Source: a bacterium
GTDB taxonomy: Bacteria; Spirochaetota; Spirochaetia; JABEVK01
Length of the DNA: 22,585 bases
Direction of reading: 5' to 3'
Assembly: GCA_021781625.1 (NCBI GenBank)
Contig: JAJXWL010000011.1
Span: 1 to 22,585 of the forward strand
Position numbers and translations under genes: made by a program. Positions 7,719-15,195 of the stretch are shown one piece after another. Within the stretch, counting starts at the first letter, position 1, and each line of letters begins with the position of its first letter. Below the pieces are notes generated by a model. It was not told the DNA's origin. It ran no database searches and saw only the letters and a list, made by a program, of their open reading frames with translations.

Positions 7719-9256
7719 GAGTTTGACATCCAAGGAAGGTAGCGTTTGACAAGAATATCTTGCCAACGAAAATCTGAGAGGCAGGAACGAAAGGCTTGAC
7801 GGCGCATGATTTCTAAAAGGTCGGGTCGGCGAAGGGCCAACTGACGAGTCCGAAGAAAGACCTCCCAAAGTCCATGTTCCTTTCCTCGATCATAGCAAAA
7901 GCCGGTTTGACCATCCTTCACTTTAACCAAACCGCCCACCTTGGCGACGATAGGGAGCGCGCCCATTAGCTGGGCTTTAAGATCGGTTAAACCACAAGGT
8001 TCATACAAAGAAGGCATTAAAAAAAAGTCCGCTGAAGCAAAAACAAGTCGGGCTAACGATTCCTCGTAGCAGTTCAAAAATAAAAACCGTTCAGCATCTT
8101 GGTTTCGAAAGGCGAGCTGGATCAGACTCTTCTCGTAGCGCTCTTCCCCAACGCCCATCACCAGAAAATTGACAGGGATCTCTGCGGCGAGGGCCTGTTC
8201 TAAAAGTGCACGAAGGTCGTCCACCCCTTTCTGCGAAGTAAGCCGACTTTGAAAAACATAAAGGGGCAGGCGCCAATTGGCCAAAAATCCATGAACGTGG
8301 GAGGTTTTCCACAAAACAGCCTCCATCAAAGCGTTTCGACACGAGTCTTTACCCAACCAATCGCCTCGAGACGGGTCAAACCGAAAAGGAATCCCACTGC
8401 GATGCGGAAAACGGGGATCATATTCATACGGATCGAAGCCGTTGGTGATCCCCTCTAAGGGAACCTGATTTTCTCGTAAAAACCGGCCAAAGGACCCGGA
8501 ATAGAAGTCATTTTTGCCGGTAAGGAGTTCTTGTGCATAGTTTTCGCTCACGGTAGCCAAGCGGGCGTAGGCACTGGCCATGACCAACGGGTCCCAGGTT
8601 TGTTCCCAGACTCCCTCTTTAAGAACCGACTCGGGTAAGCCCAGCAACCGTTGATTCTCGACCGAAACTGGCATTTCTTGGCGATAGCCCTGACCAGCGT
8701 TATGAATCAAGACAAAAAATCGACTTTCTGCAAAATGATCCTTCCAAAGCGGTGAGGCCTTGGTGAGGACAGGCAAAAAAGCACAATGACCGTCGTGCAC
8801 CAGAACTTTGGACGGAGCTACGCCACTCTGAAACCAAAACTCTGCCACCATCCATTGAAATTCGAGGTTAATTCGAAAGGTGTCAGGGTAGCCGTTACCA
8901 TGCACCAACTTTAGGGCACGGTTTTGTTCCTCTAAAGCTACCGTATAAATGCCTTGCTTATGCTCTACAGAAGAAAACCTAAAAAAATGGAGGTGGAGGT
9001 TTCCCGACGAGACTGTCCAACACTCACCCTCCTGACGAAACACCGGGTGTTGCGACCGACCGCTCCAGGTGCGTTGACCAGCGTGAAAAACTCGGTCTTT
9101 CAAAAAGCCATACAACGGCAAGCACACATGAACCTGCCACCCGAGCTCGATAAAGGCTCGTGCCATATCGTGGACAACGTCTTTAACCCCACCCGCCGAC
9201 GCCCAGCCTTCATACTCCCGGGCTACTAGCCAGATACTTGAAGCGTTTTCAGGCAT
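7715..9256 (-). CDS. glgA: Glycogen/starch synthase (GT5 family)
   Basis: 513 residues. It is a GT-B fold glucosyltransferase that extends alpha-1,4-glucan from a nucleotide sugar, normally ADP-glucose in bacteria. The N-terminal GT5 domain shows HDGH (154-157), HNAGQGY (185-191) and GITNGFD (269-275). The C-terminal domain shows SRLTSQKG (337-344), with the Arg and Lys that contact the nucleotide sugar, and YEPCGLTDLKAQLMG (418-432), the conserved Glu loop. The usual N-terminal KTGGL substrate motif is SAGGV here (Ser20-Val24), so the conserved Lys is missing. It is about 35 residues longer than E. coli GlgA. The ATG at 9256 overlaps the end of the 97-residue membrane gene by eight bases, and GGAAAG lies about ten bases upstream. 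It is the last gene of the thiN-led group. Family is secure; exact donor sugar is less so because of the Lys change. Confidence 0.9.
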   Translation of the reverse strand: MPENASSIWLVAREYEGWASAGGVKDVVHDMARAFIELGWQVHVCLPLYGFLKDRVFHAGQRTWSGRSQHPVFRQEGECWTVSSGNLHLHFFRFSSVEHKQGIYTVALEEQNRALKLVHGNGYPDTFRINLEFQWMVAEFWFQSGVAPSKVLVHDGHCAFLPVLTKASPLWKDHFAESRFFVLIHNAGQGYRQEMPVSVENQRLLGLPESVLKEGVWEQTWDPLVMASAYARLATVSENYAQELLTGKNDFYSGSFGRFLRENQVPLEGITNGFDPYEYDPRFPHRSGIPFRFDPSRGDWLGKDSCRNALMEAVLWKTSHVHGFLANWRLPLYVFQSRLTSQKGVDDLRALLEQALAAEIPVNFLVMGVGEERYEKSLIQLAFRNQDAERFLFLNCYEESLARLVFASADFFLMPSLYEPCGLTDLKAQLMGALPIVAKVGGLVKVKDGQTGFCYDRGKEHGLWEVFLRTRQLALRRPDLLEIMRRQAFRSCLSDFRWQDILVKRYLPWMSNS

Positions 9257-9542
9257 AAAACCATGCTTTCCAGAAAGAGGCCCAAAACTCTTCGGCGGTT
9301 AAGATCAATAAAAGCACAACAACACCTTTGTGGGACTGAGTTTTGCCCCTGACGACTGACCAGTTGAGCAAGGTTCCTAAGCCAAACCAAGAGGTCACCC
9401 TTAGAACCGCATACAAACCCCACATAGAATCCTCTTGAAACCCTTGAAAAGCTCCCAAAACTAAAAGGTAAGACAAAAGCGACGAGAGGACCAGGGCAGT
9501 CACTCCTGCTCGCCACAACCATTCGTCAACTTTCCAGCGCAT
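9249..9542 (-). CDS. Small integral membrane protein of unknown function
   Basis: 97 residues with three likely transmembrane segments at about 9-31, 40-62 and 72-93. It is rich in Trp, Leu and Val. The ATG at 9542 has a good GGGAG ribosome site four to five bases upstream. The reading frame overlaps the end of the 579-residue gene by 17 bases and the start of glgA by eight, so it sits in a fully coupled string. I do not recognise a family. A second open frame over the same bases (9226-9522) is a shadow. Being conserved between thiN and glgA in relatives would be the test that it is real, but start signal, overlaps and hydrophobic pattern already support it. Confidence 0.78.
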   Translation of the reverse strand: MRWKVDEWLWRAGVTALVLSSLLSYLLVLGAFQGFQEDSMWGLYAVLRVTSWFGLGTLLNWSVVRGKTQSHKGVVVLLLILTAEEFWASFWKAWFYA

Positions 9543-11265
9543 AGGACTCCCGAATCACAAAGGCCCCCTTGTCCAGCAATTTCAAAAGACGCCCCAGTAC
9601 CGTTTCGATGGGTTCTGTGAGGTTTTCCCAATGATAGGGCATCGAAAGCACCGCTTTGAGACCGGGGATTTGCCGTGAGGTCAACCGTTCAAGCTGAGTG
9701 GACAACCCTAAAAGATGCTCGATCCCTTCATCAAGCAAACCTTGAACTTCAGCATCTTTTCGCTCTAAAAACTGATTTAACGCTTTGGGTGAAACTGCAG
9801 GGTTTGCGGCCTCGTACTTTAAACGCTGAAACTCTTTACCATCGGCGGTATCTGTATGCCAAGAGCGGTCAAAGCGAAGAATCTTTTCATTGAGCGCCAG
9901 CAAAAGTTCCATTTTGGTGTTCACCGCCTGAAATACCGTTTTGGCACCAGGCCCCAGATACTTTCCCAAACTCTGAAGGAACGGCGCAAGCTTTTTTTGT
10001 CCATACAGCGCCACAAAGCCATACAGGTAGGCCAAGGTTTCCGGAAAGCGGAACAAACGAGGGCGACTCCCTACCGGGGCTAAGCCAGGAATGTAGAATT
10101 CTAAAAAGTTTTCTTGGGGTGAAGAAAACAAGAATGTCTTTTCGGTTTCGAGAATTCGTTCCCTTAGGGGCAAAATGGACGCCGCTAACTCTTCTTCAAA
10201 CCTAAGGCGCAAAATGCTGGCATAAAATTCATACAAAGAAAATTGTGGCACATAAAACTGTAGGGCGTAATAGGGGTTGTCAAAACAGCATTCCAAAAGA
10301 TCCTTCCAGGGTAAATCTTCATAAAGATGCCGGGCATTTTCTCGTAAAATTTTCAACGACGACCAAGAGGCTTCGGCTGTTGGGGTTTCGTCGCCTTGTG
10401 GTAAACGCTTTTCTGTTTCTTGAAACAGGCTAAATAGCTCGTCACCGAGTCGGGATATTTTATTAGCCAAGTACAGGCCGTAAAACAGTCGCTCTAGGTA
10501 AGGGCCCACTTTGCGTGCCGGAGCATCTTGAAAGCCCGGATATTTGGTCACAACGGTACCCGTAAGTTCGTGCCCAAACAAATCAAACAGATTAGCATAG
10601 GGGTAATTGACCAGAGACCTCAACAAGTACAGCGGAAGAAGAATTTGTTTGACACTATCGAGTGATGCCTCGTTTAACGTTTTCAGGTAGGCCTCTAACC
10701 GCGAGCGCATATTGAGCGCCAGAATCGGCGGTCGTGGATCTTGACGGTAGAGCGCCTCCATTTCACTTAAAGGAAAGAGATCGGTAAGCTTGTGAGGAGC
10801 TTTGGGGTTCAGTTGTTCAATCAAGCTGAGGATGCCGTTTTCTAAGGTGAGCTTTTGCTGAAACAGATGTTCGAGGTAGGGCTTGACCAGAAGGGTATCC
10901 GCCCAGAGGTCGTAGAGCCGTCTGGCAAAAGGTCCTTTGAGAACTTTTTTCGAGGGTTCCCAATCCGACGGTAGACTTTCGCGAACTTTGGCTAACGATT
11001 CTCGTAGTTGGTACTTTCTAAAAACCTCAAGCTTGGTTGAGCCGGTAAAGAGGGCCATCAACGCGAACAGCAAGCGGTTCCAAAAAGAAACACGCTGTAA
11101 GTCGCGCTCCAGTTTATGACGCAGATCACCTTCGTGGTCAGGGGGAGCAACAATGGCATCAGCGTCTTTGACCGACAAGTTTAAGCTGGCTTGAATTTTT
11201 GCTAAGAGCTCGCGCTTTTCGTCTACCGTGAGACCGTCAGCAAGATTTTCAAAACCTGAACTCAT
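9526..11265 (-). CDS. Large spirochaete-type protein of unknown function, 579 residues
   Basis: Predominantly alpha-helical and rich in Leu, Tyr, Phe and charged residues. It has no signal peptide. One hydrophobic stretch (FWNRLLFALMALFTGS, about 61-76) may be a membrane-contacting helix. The N-terminal 55 residues look like a separate small helical region. I see no catalytic motif. Its make-up recalls a spirochaete-restricted domain of unknown function (possibly the one catalogued as DUF5312), but I cannot confirm that. The ATG at 11265 overlaps the thiN stop as ATGA, and the end overlaps the membrane gene, which points to co-translation in a four-gene unit with thiN and glgA. The coding frame is long, in phase and free of oddities, so the gene is certain even though the role is not. 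Confidence 0.88.
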   Translation of the reverse strand: MSSGFENLADGLTVDEKRELLAKIQASLNLSVKDADAIVAPPDHEGDLRHKLERDLQRVSFWNRLLFALMALFTGSTKLEVFRKYQLRESLAKVRESLPSDWEPSKKVLKGPFARRLYDLWADTLLVKPYLEHLFQQKLTLENGILSLIEQLNPKAPHKLTDLFPLSEMEALYRQDPRPPILALNMRSRLEAYLKTLNEASLDSVKQILLPLYLLRSLVNYPYANLFDLFGHELTGTVVTKYPGFQDAPARKVGPYLERLFYGLYLANKISRLGDELFSLFQETEKRLPQGDETPTAEASWSSLKILRENARHLYEDLPWKDLLECCFDNPYYALQFYVPQFSLYEFYASILRLRFEEELAASILPLRERILETEKTFLFSSPQENFLEFYIPGLAPVGSRPRLFRFPETLAYLYGFVALYGQKKLAPFLQSLGKYLGPGAKTVFQAVNTKMELLLALNEKILRFDRSWHTDTADGKEFQRLKYEAANPAVSPKALNQFLERKDAEVQGLLDEGIEHLLGLSTQLERLTSRQIPGLKAVLSMPYHWENLTEPIETVLGRLLKLLDKGAFVIRESYALES

Positions 11266-11903
11266 GGCACCACCTGCGCCTGCGAAAGTTCCTTTTCTCG
11301 AGTCATGATCATAAAACGTCCCTTTGTCACAGTCAAAGTTCCTTCGCGGTCCACCCTATTGCTTAAGCTGTACCACTGGGAAAAATCCACAGAATCCAAG
11401 GGCCAGTGTAAGCCTGAAGAAAGCATCGAGCCTGTTTGTTCTAAACAAAATACCGAAAGTGTCCCAGGGCCTACGACCAAGGTTTGCGCTGCGGCAAGGA
11501 GATCAATACGCTCATGCGCTGTTATCCAGGTGGTGATTTGTGGAGTTTGACGAACCAAAGACAAATTCGCCAACCAATGATCCATTCGTCCCCCGCCCCC
11601 TCCTAAAAGGATGAGACTTTCAGCGCCTCTTTGCAAGGCCAGACGTACTGCGGCTTCGGTGTCCGTCAGATCTTTATCGCGAGGTAAAAACGTCAGTTTG
11701 GCGGGCTCCAAGTCAAGCGGTCGACGTAAGGAATCACCGTCGCCAATCCAGGCATCCAGAGAGATACCCCAGGCCTCGGCATTTTGGGCACCGCTATCGG
11801 CGGCAATATGAAAAGTAATTTGATCAAAACCTATCTGGCCAAGCATTTCATGAGTCAATTGTTGATCGGGGGCTTCTCCCCCTGTCCAGATTGCGGCTTT
11901 CAT
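11262..11903 (-). CDS. thiN: Thiamine pyrophosphokinase
   Basis: 213 residues from the ATG at 11903. The enzyme transfers pyrophosphate from ATP to thiamine, giving thiamine pyrophosphate in the cytoplasm. Family motifs appear in order: AADSG (34-38), IGDGDS (53-58), DKDLTDTE (76-83) and GGGGGRMDH (101-109). Together they form the ATP, metal and thiamine site. The end overlaps the next gene by four bases (ATGA). A longer frame from 11990 adds 29 basic and hydrophobic residues before the family start and runs across the divergent cca start, so I rejected it. There is no Shine-Dalgarno sequence before 11903. Instead a TATCTT box lies six bases upstream, suggesting a leaderless mRNA. Confidence 0.9.
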   Translation of the reverse strand: MKAAIWTGGEAPDQQLTHEMLGQIGFDQITFHIAADSGAQNAEAWGISLDAWIGDGDSLRRPLDLEPAKLTFLPRDKDLTDTEAAVRLALQRGAESLILLGGGGGRMDHWLANLSLVRQTPQITTWITAHERIDLLAAAQTLVVGPGTLSVFCLEQTGSMLSSGLHWPLDSVDFSQWYSLSNRVDREGTLTVTKGRFMIMTREKELSQAQVVP

Positions 11904-11909
11904 AAAAAA

Positions 11910-11938
11910 AAGATAAACTGAACTTGAAAAGAGGAAAA
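11910..11938 (-). promoter_or_regulatory. Possible promoter of thiN, giving a leaderless mRNA
   Basis: A -10-like TATCTT (11915-11910) lies six Ts away from the ATG at 11903, with a weak -35-like TTTTCC (11938-11933) at a 17-base spacing. The -10 matches four of six consensus bases; the -35 matches only three. It lies in the 45-base gap shared with the divergent cca gene. Confidence 0.35.
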
Positions 11939-11948
11939 CCCCGCTCTT

Positions 11949-13193
11949 ATGTTTCAGGATTTTCTTGCGGCCTTTCAAGGCTTTGCCCAAACCTTTGCAC
12001 GTTCAGGAAAGAGAGTGTATCTAGTAGGGGGCGCCGTGCGCAACCGTCTGCTAGGGTACCCCGCCGGGGACTTTGATTTCACCACGAACGCCACTCCCCA
12101 CGAAGTCATGAAGCTCTTTCCCCGCGTTTTGCCTACAGGAATTCAACACGGAACGGTAACTGTTCTGTACCAAAATCAACCTTTAGAAGTTACAACCTTT
12201 CGTGTCGATGGCAAGTATTCTAATTCGCGTCACCCAGACCAAGTCTTGTACACCGGATCATTAGAAGAAGACCTTCTTCGTCGAGACTTTACCATCAATG
12301 CCCTGGCTCTTGACCTTGACTCTGGCGAGTTGATTGATGTTACCGGGGGACGGTTCGATTTAGAACAAAAAGTTCTTCGGGCTATCGGTGAAGCGGAAAC
12401 ACGGTTTCAAGAAGATGCCCTTAGGATGCTCCGTCTGTTTCGCTTTGCCTCGCAATTGGGGTTTACGATTGAAGCGGGGACCCTGGCCGCCGTGAGTCTA
12501 TGCCGCGATGACCTAGGAAAGCTTTCGCGGGAAAGGATCCGTGATGAAGTGGTAAAAACCCTTTTAGCCCCCTTTCCGGCGCGGGCCTGGAGTGCGTGGC
12601 AAAAAGAAAACCTTTTACCGTGGATCTTTCCGTCCCTGCAACAGGCTGAATTTTCTTCGATGGTACTTGGCCAGGTTGAGGTTTTACCGCCCCACCTGCG
12701 GTTGGTGTTTTTACGTAGTGTTTTTCTTTTTGACCAAGACCGCTTACGCGTGCCTTTTCAAGACTGGGACGAAGAGCTTCGGGCTTTATGTTTTTCGAAT
12801 CAAGACCGGGCGGCGCAAGTTAAGCTTCTGACGCTAATAGCCGAGGCCACGCACGAGCCCAGCACCGATGTTGCGGTTAAAAAAGCGCTTTTTCATTGGG
12901 GTAGTCGAGACTTACCGGCGCACTTAGACCAAGTTTGGCAAGCCTTGGCGTGTGTCTTTCCGCATAAAGCCGAGCAATGGCAGGCTTGGGGACAAGCACT
13001 TAACCGGATCGTCGCCTGCGACGTTCCTCTCTTTCTTAAAGATTTGGCAATTTCGGGAAATGAACTTATCGGTCTGGGAGTAGCACCCGGCCCCACGATT
13101 GGCAAGGTTCTTTCTCAGTTGTTAACGGCAGTTTGGGAAAACCCCGCGTTGAACGAAAATCATACGTTACGTCAGTTATGCCAGGCTCTCTGA
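11949..13193 (+). CDS. cca: CCA tRNA nucleotidyltransferase
   Basis: 414 residues, a normal length. It is a class II polymerase beta-type nucleotidyltransferase that builds or repairs the 3' CCA of tRNAs without a template. Motif A is GGAVRNRLLG (27-36) with the two catalytic carboxylates in DFDF (41-44). RRDFTINAL is at 111-119. Motif D-type EDALRMLRLFRFA is at 155-167, and RERIRDEVVKTLL lies further on. No HD phosphohydrolase motif is visible in the C-terminal half. The nearby tRNA-Tyr and tRNA-Thr genes lack an encoded CCA, so the enzyme must act as an adding rather than only a repair enzyme. It is divergent from thiN, 45 bases away. No good ribosome site lies at the ATG (GAGG is about 14 bases upstream). 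It converges on rnc. Confidence 0.95.
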   Translation: MFQDFLAAFQGFAQTFARSGKRVYLVGGAVRNRLLGYPAGDFDFTTNATPHEVMKLFPRVLPTGIQHGTVTVLYQNQPLEVTTFRVDGKYSNSRHPDQVLYTGSLEEDLLRRDFTINALALDLDSGELIDVTGGRFDLEQKVLRAIGEAETRFQEDALRMLRLFRFASQLGFTIEAGTLAAVSLCRDDLGKLSRERIRDEVVKTLLAPFPARAWSAWQKENLLPWIFPSLQQAEFSSMVLGQVEVLPPHLRLVFLRSVFLFDQDRLRVPFQDWDEELRALCFSNQDRAAQVKLLTLIAEATHEPSTDVAVKKALFHWGSRDLPAHLDQVWQALACVFPHKAEQWQAWGQALNRIVACDVPLFLKDLAISGNELIGLGVAPGPTIGKVLSQLLTAVWENPALNENHTLRQLCQAL

Positions 13194-13207
13194 GGGTAAG
13201 TAAACGT

Positions 13208-13987
13208 TTAGTTAAGGGGTTTTTCGTTCTTTTCGGGGTTCAGCTGTGCCTGAAGCTTAGCAAAAGCCTCACCGGCTGCTATTTGTTCGGCTTCTTTTTT
13301 ATTCTTTCCACTTCCGACACCCATCCCGACGTTATTGACCTGGACTTCCATAAAAAAGGTTTTATCGTGATCCGGGCCAGTTTTATCGACCAACACATAG
13401 CGCGGGTAGGTTTTGTAGGTTTTTTGTACTAATTCTTGTAACAGGGTTTTATAGTCTTTCTTATGACGGTCTTCTAAGACGCGATTAATTTCGGGAACTA
13501 AAAGTTTAAGAATGAACTTTTGCGTCTCTTCAAAGCCGGTATCTAAGTACAGGGCACCAAAGACTGCTTCGAGCGAATCGGCGAGCAACCCTTTTTTCAA
13601 CCTACCACCAGAGTTCTCTTCACCTCGGCCAATGAGCAGGCAATCATGAATACTCAGGCGACGTGCCACCTCTGAAAGGATGTCCTCAGAGACAACAAAA
13701 GATTTGATACGCGCCAACTCGCCTTCTGGCCGGTCAGTAAGAACATGGTAGAGATACGCACTAACCACCAGTCCTAAAACAGAATCACCTAAAAACTCAA
13801 GGCGTTCGTTGTTCTCAAGGACGCCGGGCACCTCATTCGCATAAGAACGATGGGAAAACGCTTGATTTAGAAGTTCATGATGATTAAAACGCACCCCGGC
13901 GGAGCGTTCGAACTCTTTAAGAGCTTTCCTTCTCTCTGAGGTCATATCAGAAGAAGAAAAGCTCTTCGCCTTTCCAAAGATATCCAC
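13208..13987 (-). CDS. rnc: Ribonuclease III
   Basis: 259 residues from the GTG at 13987. It cleaves double-stranded RNA, including the rRNA precursor. The RNase III signature NERLEFLGDSVLG is at 60-72. The second acidic cluster of the active site is in KKGLLADSLEAVFGALYLD (about 130-148). A C-terminal double-stranded RNA-binding domain runs from about 184 to 252 and ends in the typical GSGKNKKEAEQIAA helix. The GTG lies four bases after the acpP stop. An ATG 14 codons later (13945) is also possible but has no ribosome site, and neither start has a clear one. The gene converges with cca across a 14-base gap without a visible terminator. Confidence 0.95.
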   Translation of the reverse strand: MDIFGKAKSFSSSDMTSERRKALKEFERSAGVRFNHHELLNQAFSHRSYANEVPGVLENNERLEFLGDSVLGLVVSAYLYHVLTDRPEGELARIKSFVVSEDILSEVARRLSIHDCLLIGRGEENSGGRLKKGLLADSLEAVFGALYLDTGFEETQKFILKLLVPEINRVLEDRHKKDYKTLLQELVQKTYKTYPRYVLVDKTGPDHDKTFFMEVQVNNVGMGVGSGKNKKEAEQIAAGEAFAKLQAQLNPEKNEKPLN

Positions 13988-13991
13988 GCTC

Positions 13992-14228
13992 TTACTTTTG
14001 CTGAGTCCTCAAGTAAGCCAGCACATCGCCAACTTTCTCGAACTCGCTAGCCTTATCTTCAGGAATGGTAATGCCCATTTCTTCTTCGATAGCGTAGAGA
14101 AGTTCATAAGTGTCCAAACTGTCGGCATTGAGATCTTCCCGAATTTTGCTTTCGGGCAGAACTTTCGCCTCGTCCACTTCAAGTTTCTCAACAATAATTT
14201 TCTTGAGCTTCTCAAACAACTCGTCCAC
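13992..14228 (-). CDS. acpP: Acyl carrier protein
   Basis: 78 residues, acidic and helical. It carries growing acyl chains for fatty-acid synthesis on 4'-phosphopantetheine. The attachment motif is ADSLDTYEL, with modified Ser37. The start is a GTG at 14228 with a strong AAGGAG ribosome site seven bases upstream. It is preceded by rpmF (61-base gap) and followed by rnc four bases later. The rpmF-acpP-rnc order is a common remnant of the rpmF-plsX-fab-acpP-rnc cluster of other bacteria, here without plsX and fab genes. The phosphopantetheine ultimately comes from coenzyme A, whose penultimate enzyme CoaD is encoded just upstream. Confidence 0.96.
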   Translation of the reverse strand: MDELFEKLKKIIVEKLEVDEAKVLPESKIREDLNADSLDTYELLYAIEEEMGITIPEDKASEFEKVGDVLAYLRTQQK

Positions 14229-14289
14229 TTGTCACTCCTTAGGTGAAATTTGTTCTTAAGTTTTCTGATTTACAGTTTTCAGACCAATC

Positions 14290-14478
14290 TTAAGCCATCG
14301 TCTCAGGTTCAAGAACCTGCTTTTGACGGTAAAATCCGCATTTGGGACAGACACGATGTAAAAGAACCTGGTTGCCACAGTTGCTGCATGTCGCCAAATT
14401 GGGGACAGTCATCTTCATATTGGCCGATCGGCGTCTTCTGGTTCGTGTCTTGGAAGTATTAAATTTGGGTACTGCCAT
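14290..14478 (-). CDS. rpmF: Ribosomal protein bL32
   Basis: 62 residues, very basic at the N-terminus (MAVPKFNTSKTRTRRRR), which is typical of L32. Two zinc knuckles, CSNC (Cys31, Cys34) and CPKC (Cys44, Cys47), show that this is the zinc-binding (C+) form. It is a large-subunit protein. The ATG has GAAGGATAGG upstream as ribosome site. It is the first gene after a well-formed promoter and leads acpP and rnc. Confidence 0.97.
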   Translation of the reverse strand: MAVPKFNTSKTRTRRRRSANMKMTVPNLATCSNCGNQVLLHRVCPKCGFYRQKQVLEPETMA

Positions 14479-14507
14479 GAACCTATCCTTCGAAAAAAAT
14501 CTTGGAA

Positions 14508-14536
14508 AGAATAATGGCTTTTCTTCACGATGTCAA
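14508..14536 (-). promoter_or_regulatory. Sigma70-type promoter of rpmF-acpP-rnc
   Basis: A perfect -35 TTGACA (14536-14531), a 17-base spacer and a -10 TATTCT (14513-14508). The predicted start point near 14501 leaves a leader of about 22 bases, including the rpmF ribosome site. Confidence 0.8.
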
Positions 14537-14541
14537 TACTT

Positions 14542-14578
14542 GAAAGAACGCGCCCGGGGCAGTCCTGCCGATTGCGCG
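14542..14578 (-). terminator. Probable terminator after coaD
   Basis: On the minus strand CGCGC pairs with GCGCG, and inside it GGCA pairs with TGCC around a four-base loop. A four-by-four internal bulge separates the two helices. TTCTTTC follows. It lies just after the coaD stop and just before the rpmF promoter. The imperfect stem and mixed T-tract make it a moderate call. Confidence 0.45.
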
Positions 14579-14586
14579 GTCCCAAG

Positions 14587-15075
14587 CTAGCTGAGGGTTC
14601 CCGAGGCCGCTCTTGCCTTAAGGGCTTTTTCAACCACTGGAGGAACCATGGTTGAGACATCACACCCTAAAAGGACAAGCTCTTTGATCGCCGACGACCG
14701 TAAGACAAAGTACCTCGGGTCAGTGGGAATTAAAAAGGTCTCAATACGCGGATTTATTCCCCGATTTACCATAGAAAGCTCAAATTCATACCCAAAATCG
14801 GTAAAGGCCCTCACCCCACGGATTAAGGTCTGAATCCCTTTCTCTTCAGCAAAATCAACAATGAGTTTATCCCACTGGTGGACTTCGACATTACCCAAAT
14901 GCCCTACAGTCTCTTTAAGAAAGGCCACCCTTTCATCTGCCGAAAACAAAGTCTTCTTTTGATGGTTGATGGAAACCACCACCAAGAGCCGTTCGAGAAT
15001 CCTACTAGCCCTCTCGATTAAGTTGAGATGTCCATTGGTAAGGGGGTCGAAGGTACCAGGAAAGATCGCTTGCAT
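14587..15075 (-). CDS. coaD: Phosphopantetheine adenylyltransferase
   Basis: 162 residues from the ATG at 15075, the usual length. It joins 4'-phosphopantetheine and ATP to dephospho-CoA in coenzyme A synthesis. The nucleotidyltransferase motif GTFDPLTNGH is at 7-16, RGVRAFTDFGYE at about 86-97, and RSSAIKE (the ISSSxIKE-type motif) at 126-132. I rejected a TTG at 15111, which adds 12 residues ahead of the family start. A -10-like TAGGGT lies seven bases before the ATG, so the transcript may be nearly leaderless. A small AAAGG is only two to three bases from the ATG. Confidence 0.95.
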   Translation of the reverse strand: MQAIFPGTFDPLTNGHLNLIERASRILERLLVVVSINHQKKTLFSADERVAFLKETVGHLGNVEVHQWDKLIVDFAEEKGIQTLIRGVRAFTDFGYEFELSMVNRGINPRIETFLIPTDPRYFVLRSSAIKELVLLGCDVSTMVPPVVEKALKARAASGTLS

Positions 15076-15082
15076 AGCCTTT

Positions 15083-15111
15083 ACCCTAGCCCTTACCAGA
15101 AAGATGGTCAA
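15083..15111 (-). promoter_or_regulatory. Probable promoter of coaD
   Basis: -35 TTGACC (15111-15106, five of six), 17-base spacer, -10 TAGGGT (15088-15083, three of six). It places the transcription start within a base or two of the ATG at 15075. The -10 is weak. Confidence 0.45.
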
Positions 15112-15159
15112 GAAACGGATTTTCGTAGACGGAATATTTTGGCAATAACGCAGAATGTT

Positions 15160-15189
15160 TTGACAAAGGCACGCCTTCAGGAATAAAAT
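15160..15189 (+). promoter_or_regulatory. Sigma70-type promoter of the lipoprotein gene
   Basis: A perfect -35 TTGACA (15160-15165), an 18-base spacer and -10 TAAAAT (15184-15189, five of six). Only six bases separate the -10 from the ATG at 15196, so the transcript should begin at or next to the start codon. Confidence 0.75.
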
Positions 15190-15195
15190 AACAAT

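Noticed and set aside
7713..7728. Inverted repeat TGTCAA-GAGT-TTGACA at the end of glgA
   Set aside because: One half is the -35 box of the tRNA promoter and the other is glgA coding; too short to call an operator or divergent promoter.
9226..9522. 98-residue minus-strand open frame overlapping the small membrane gene
   Set aside because: Shadow frame: the 97-residue frame has the ribosome site, the hydrophobic pattern and fitting overlaps.
11904..11990. Longer thiN frame from 11990
   Set aside because: It crosses the cca start and adds 29 residues before the conserved family beginning.
13201..13210. Perfect palindrome TAAACGTTTA between cca and rnc
   Set aside because: Only ten bases and it overlaps the rnc stop codon; no T-tract for a terminator and no second site with the full palindrome.
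15076..15111. TTG start of coaD at 15111
   Set aside because: CoaD proteins begin at the ATG at 15075 just before GTFDPLTNGH.
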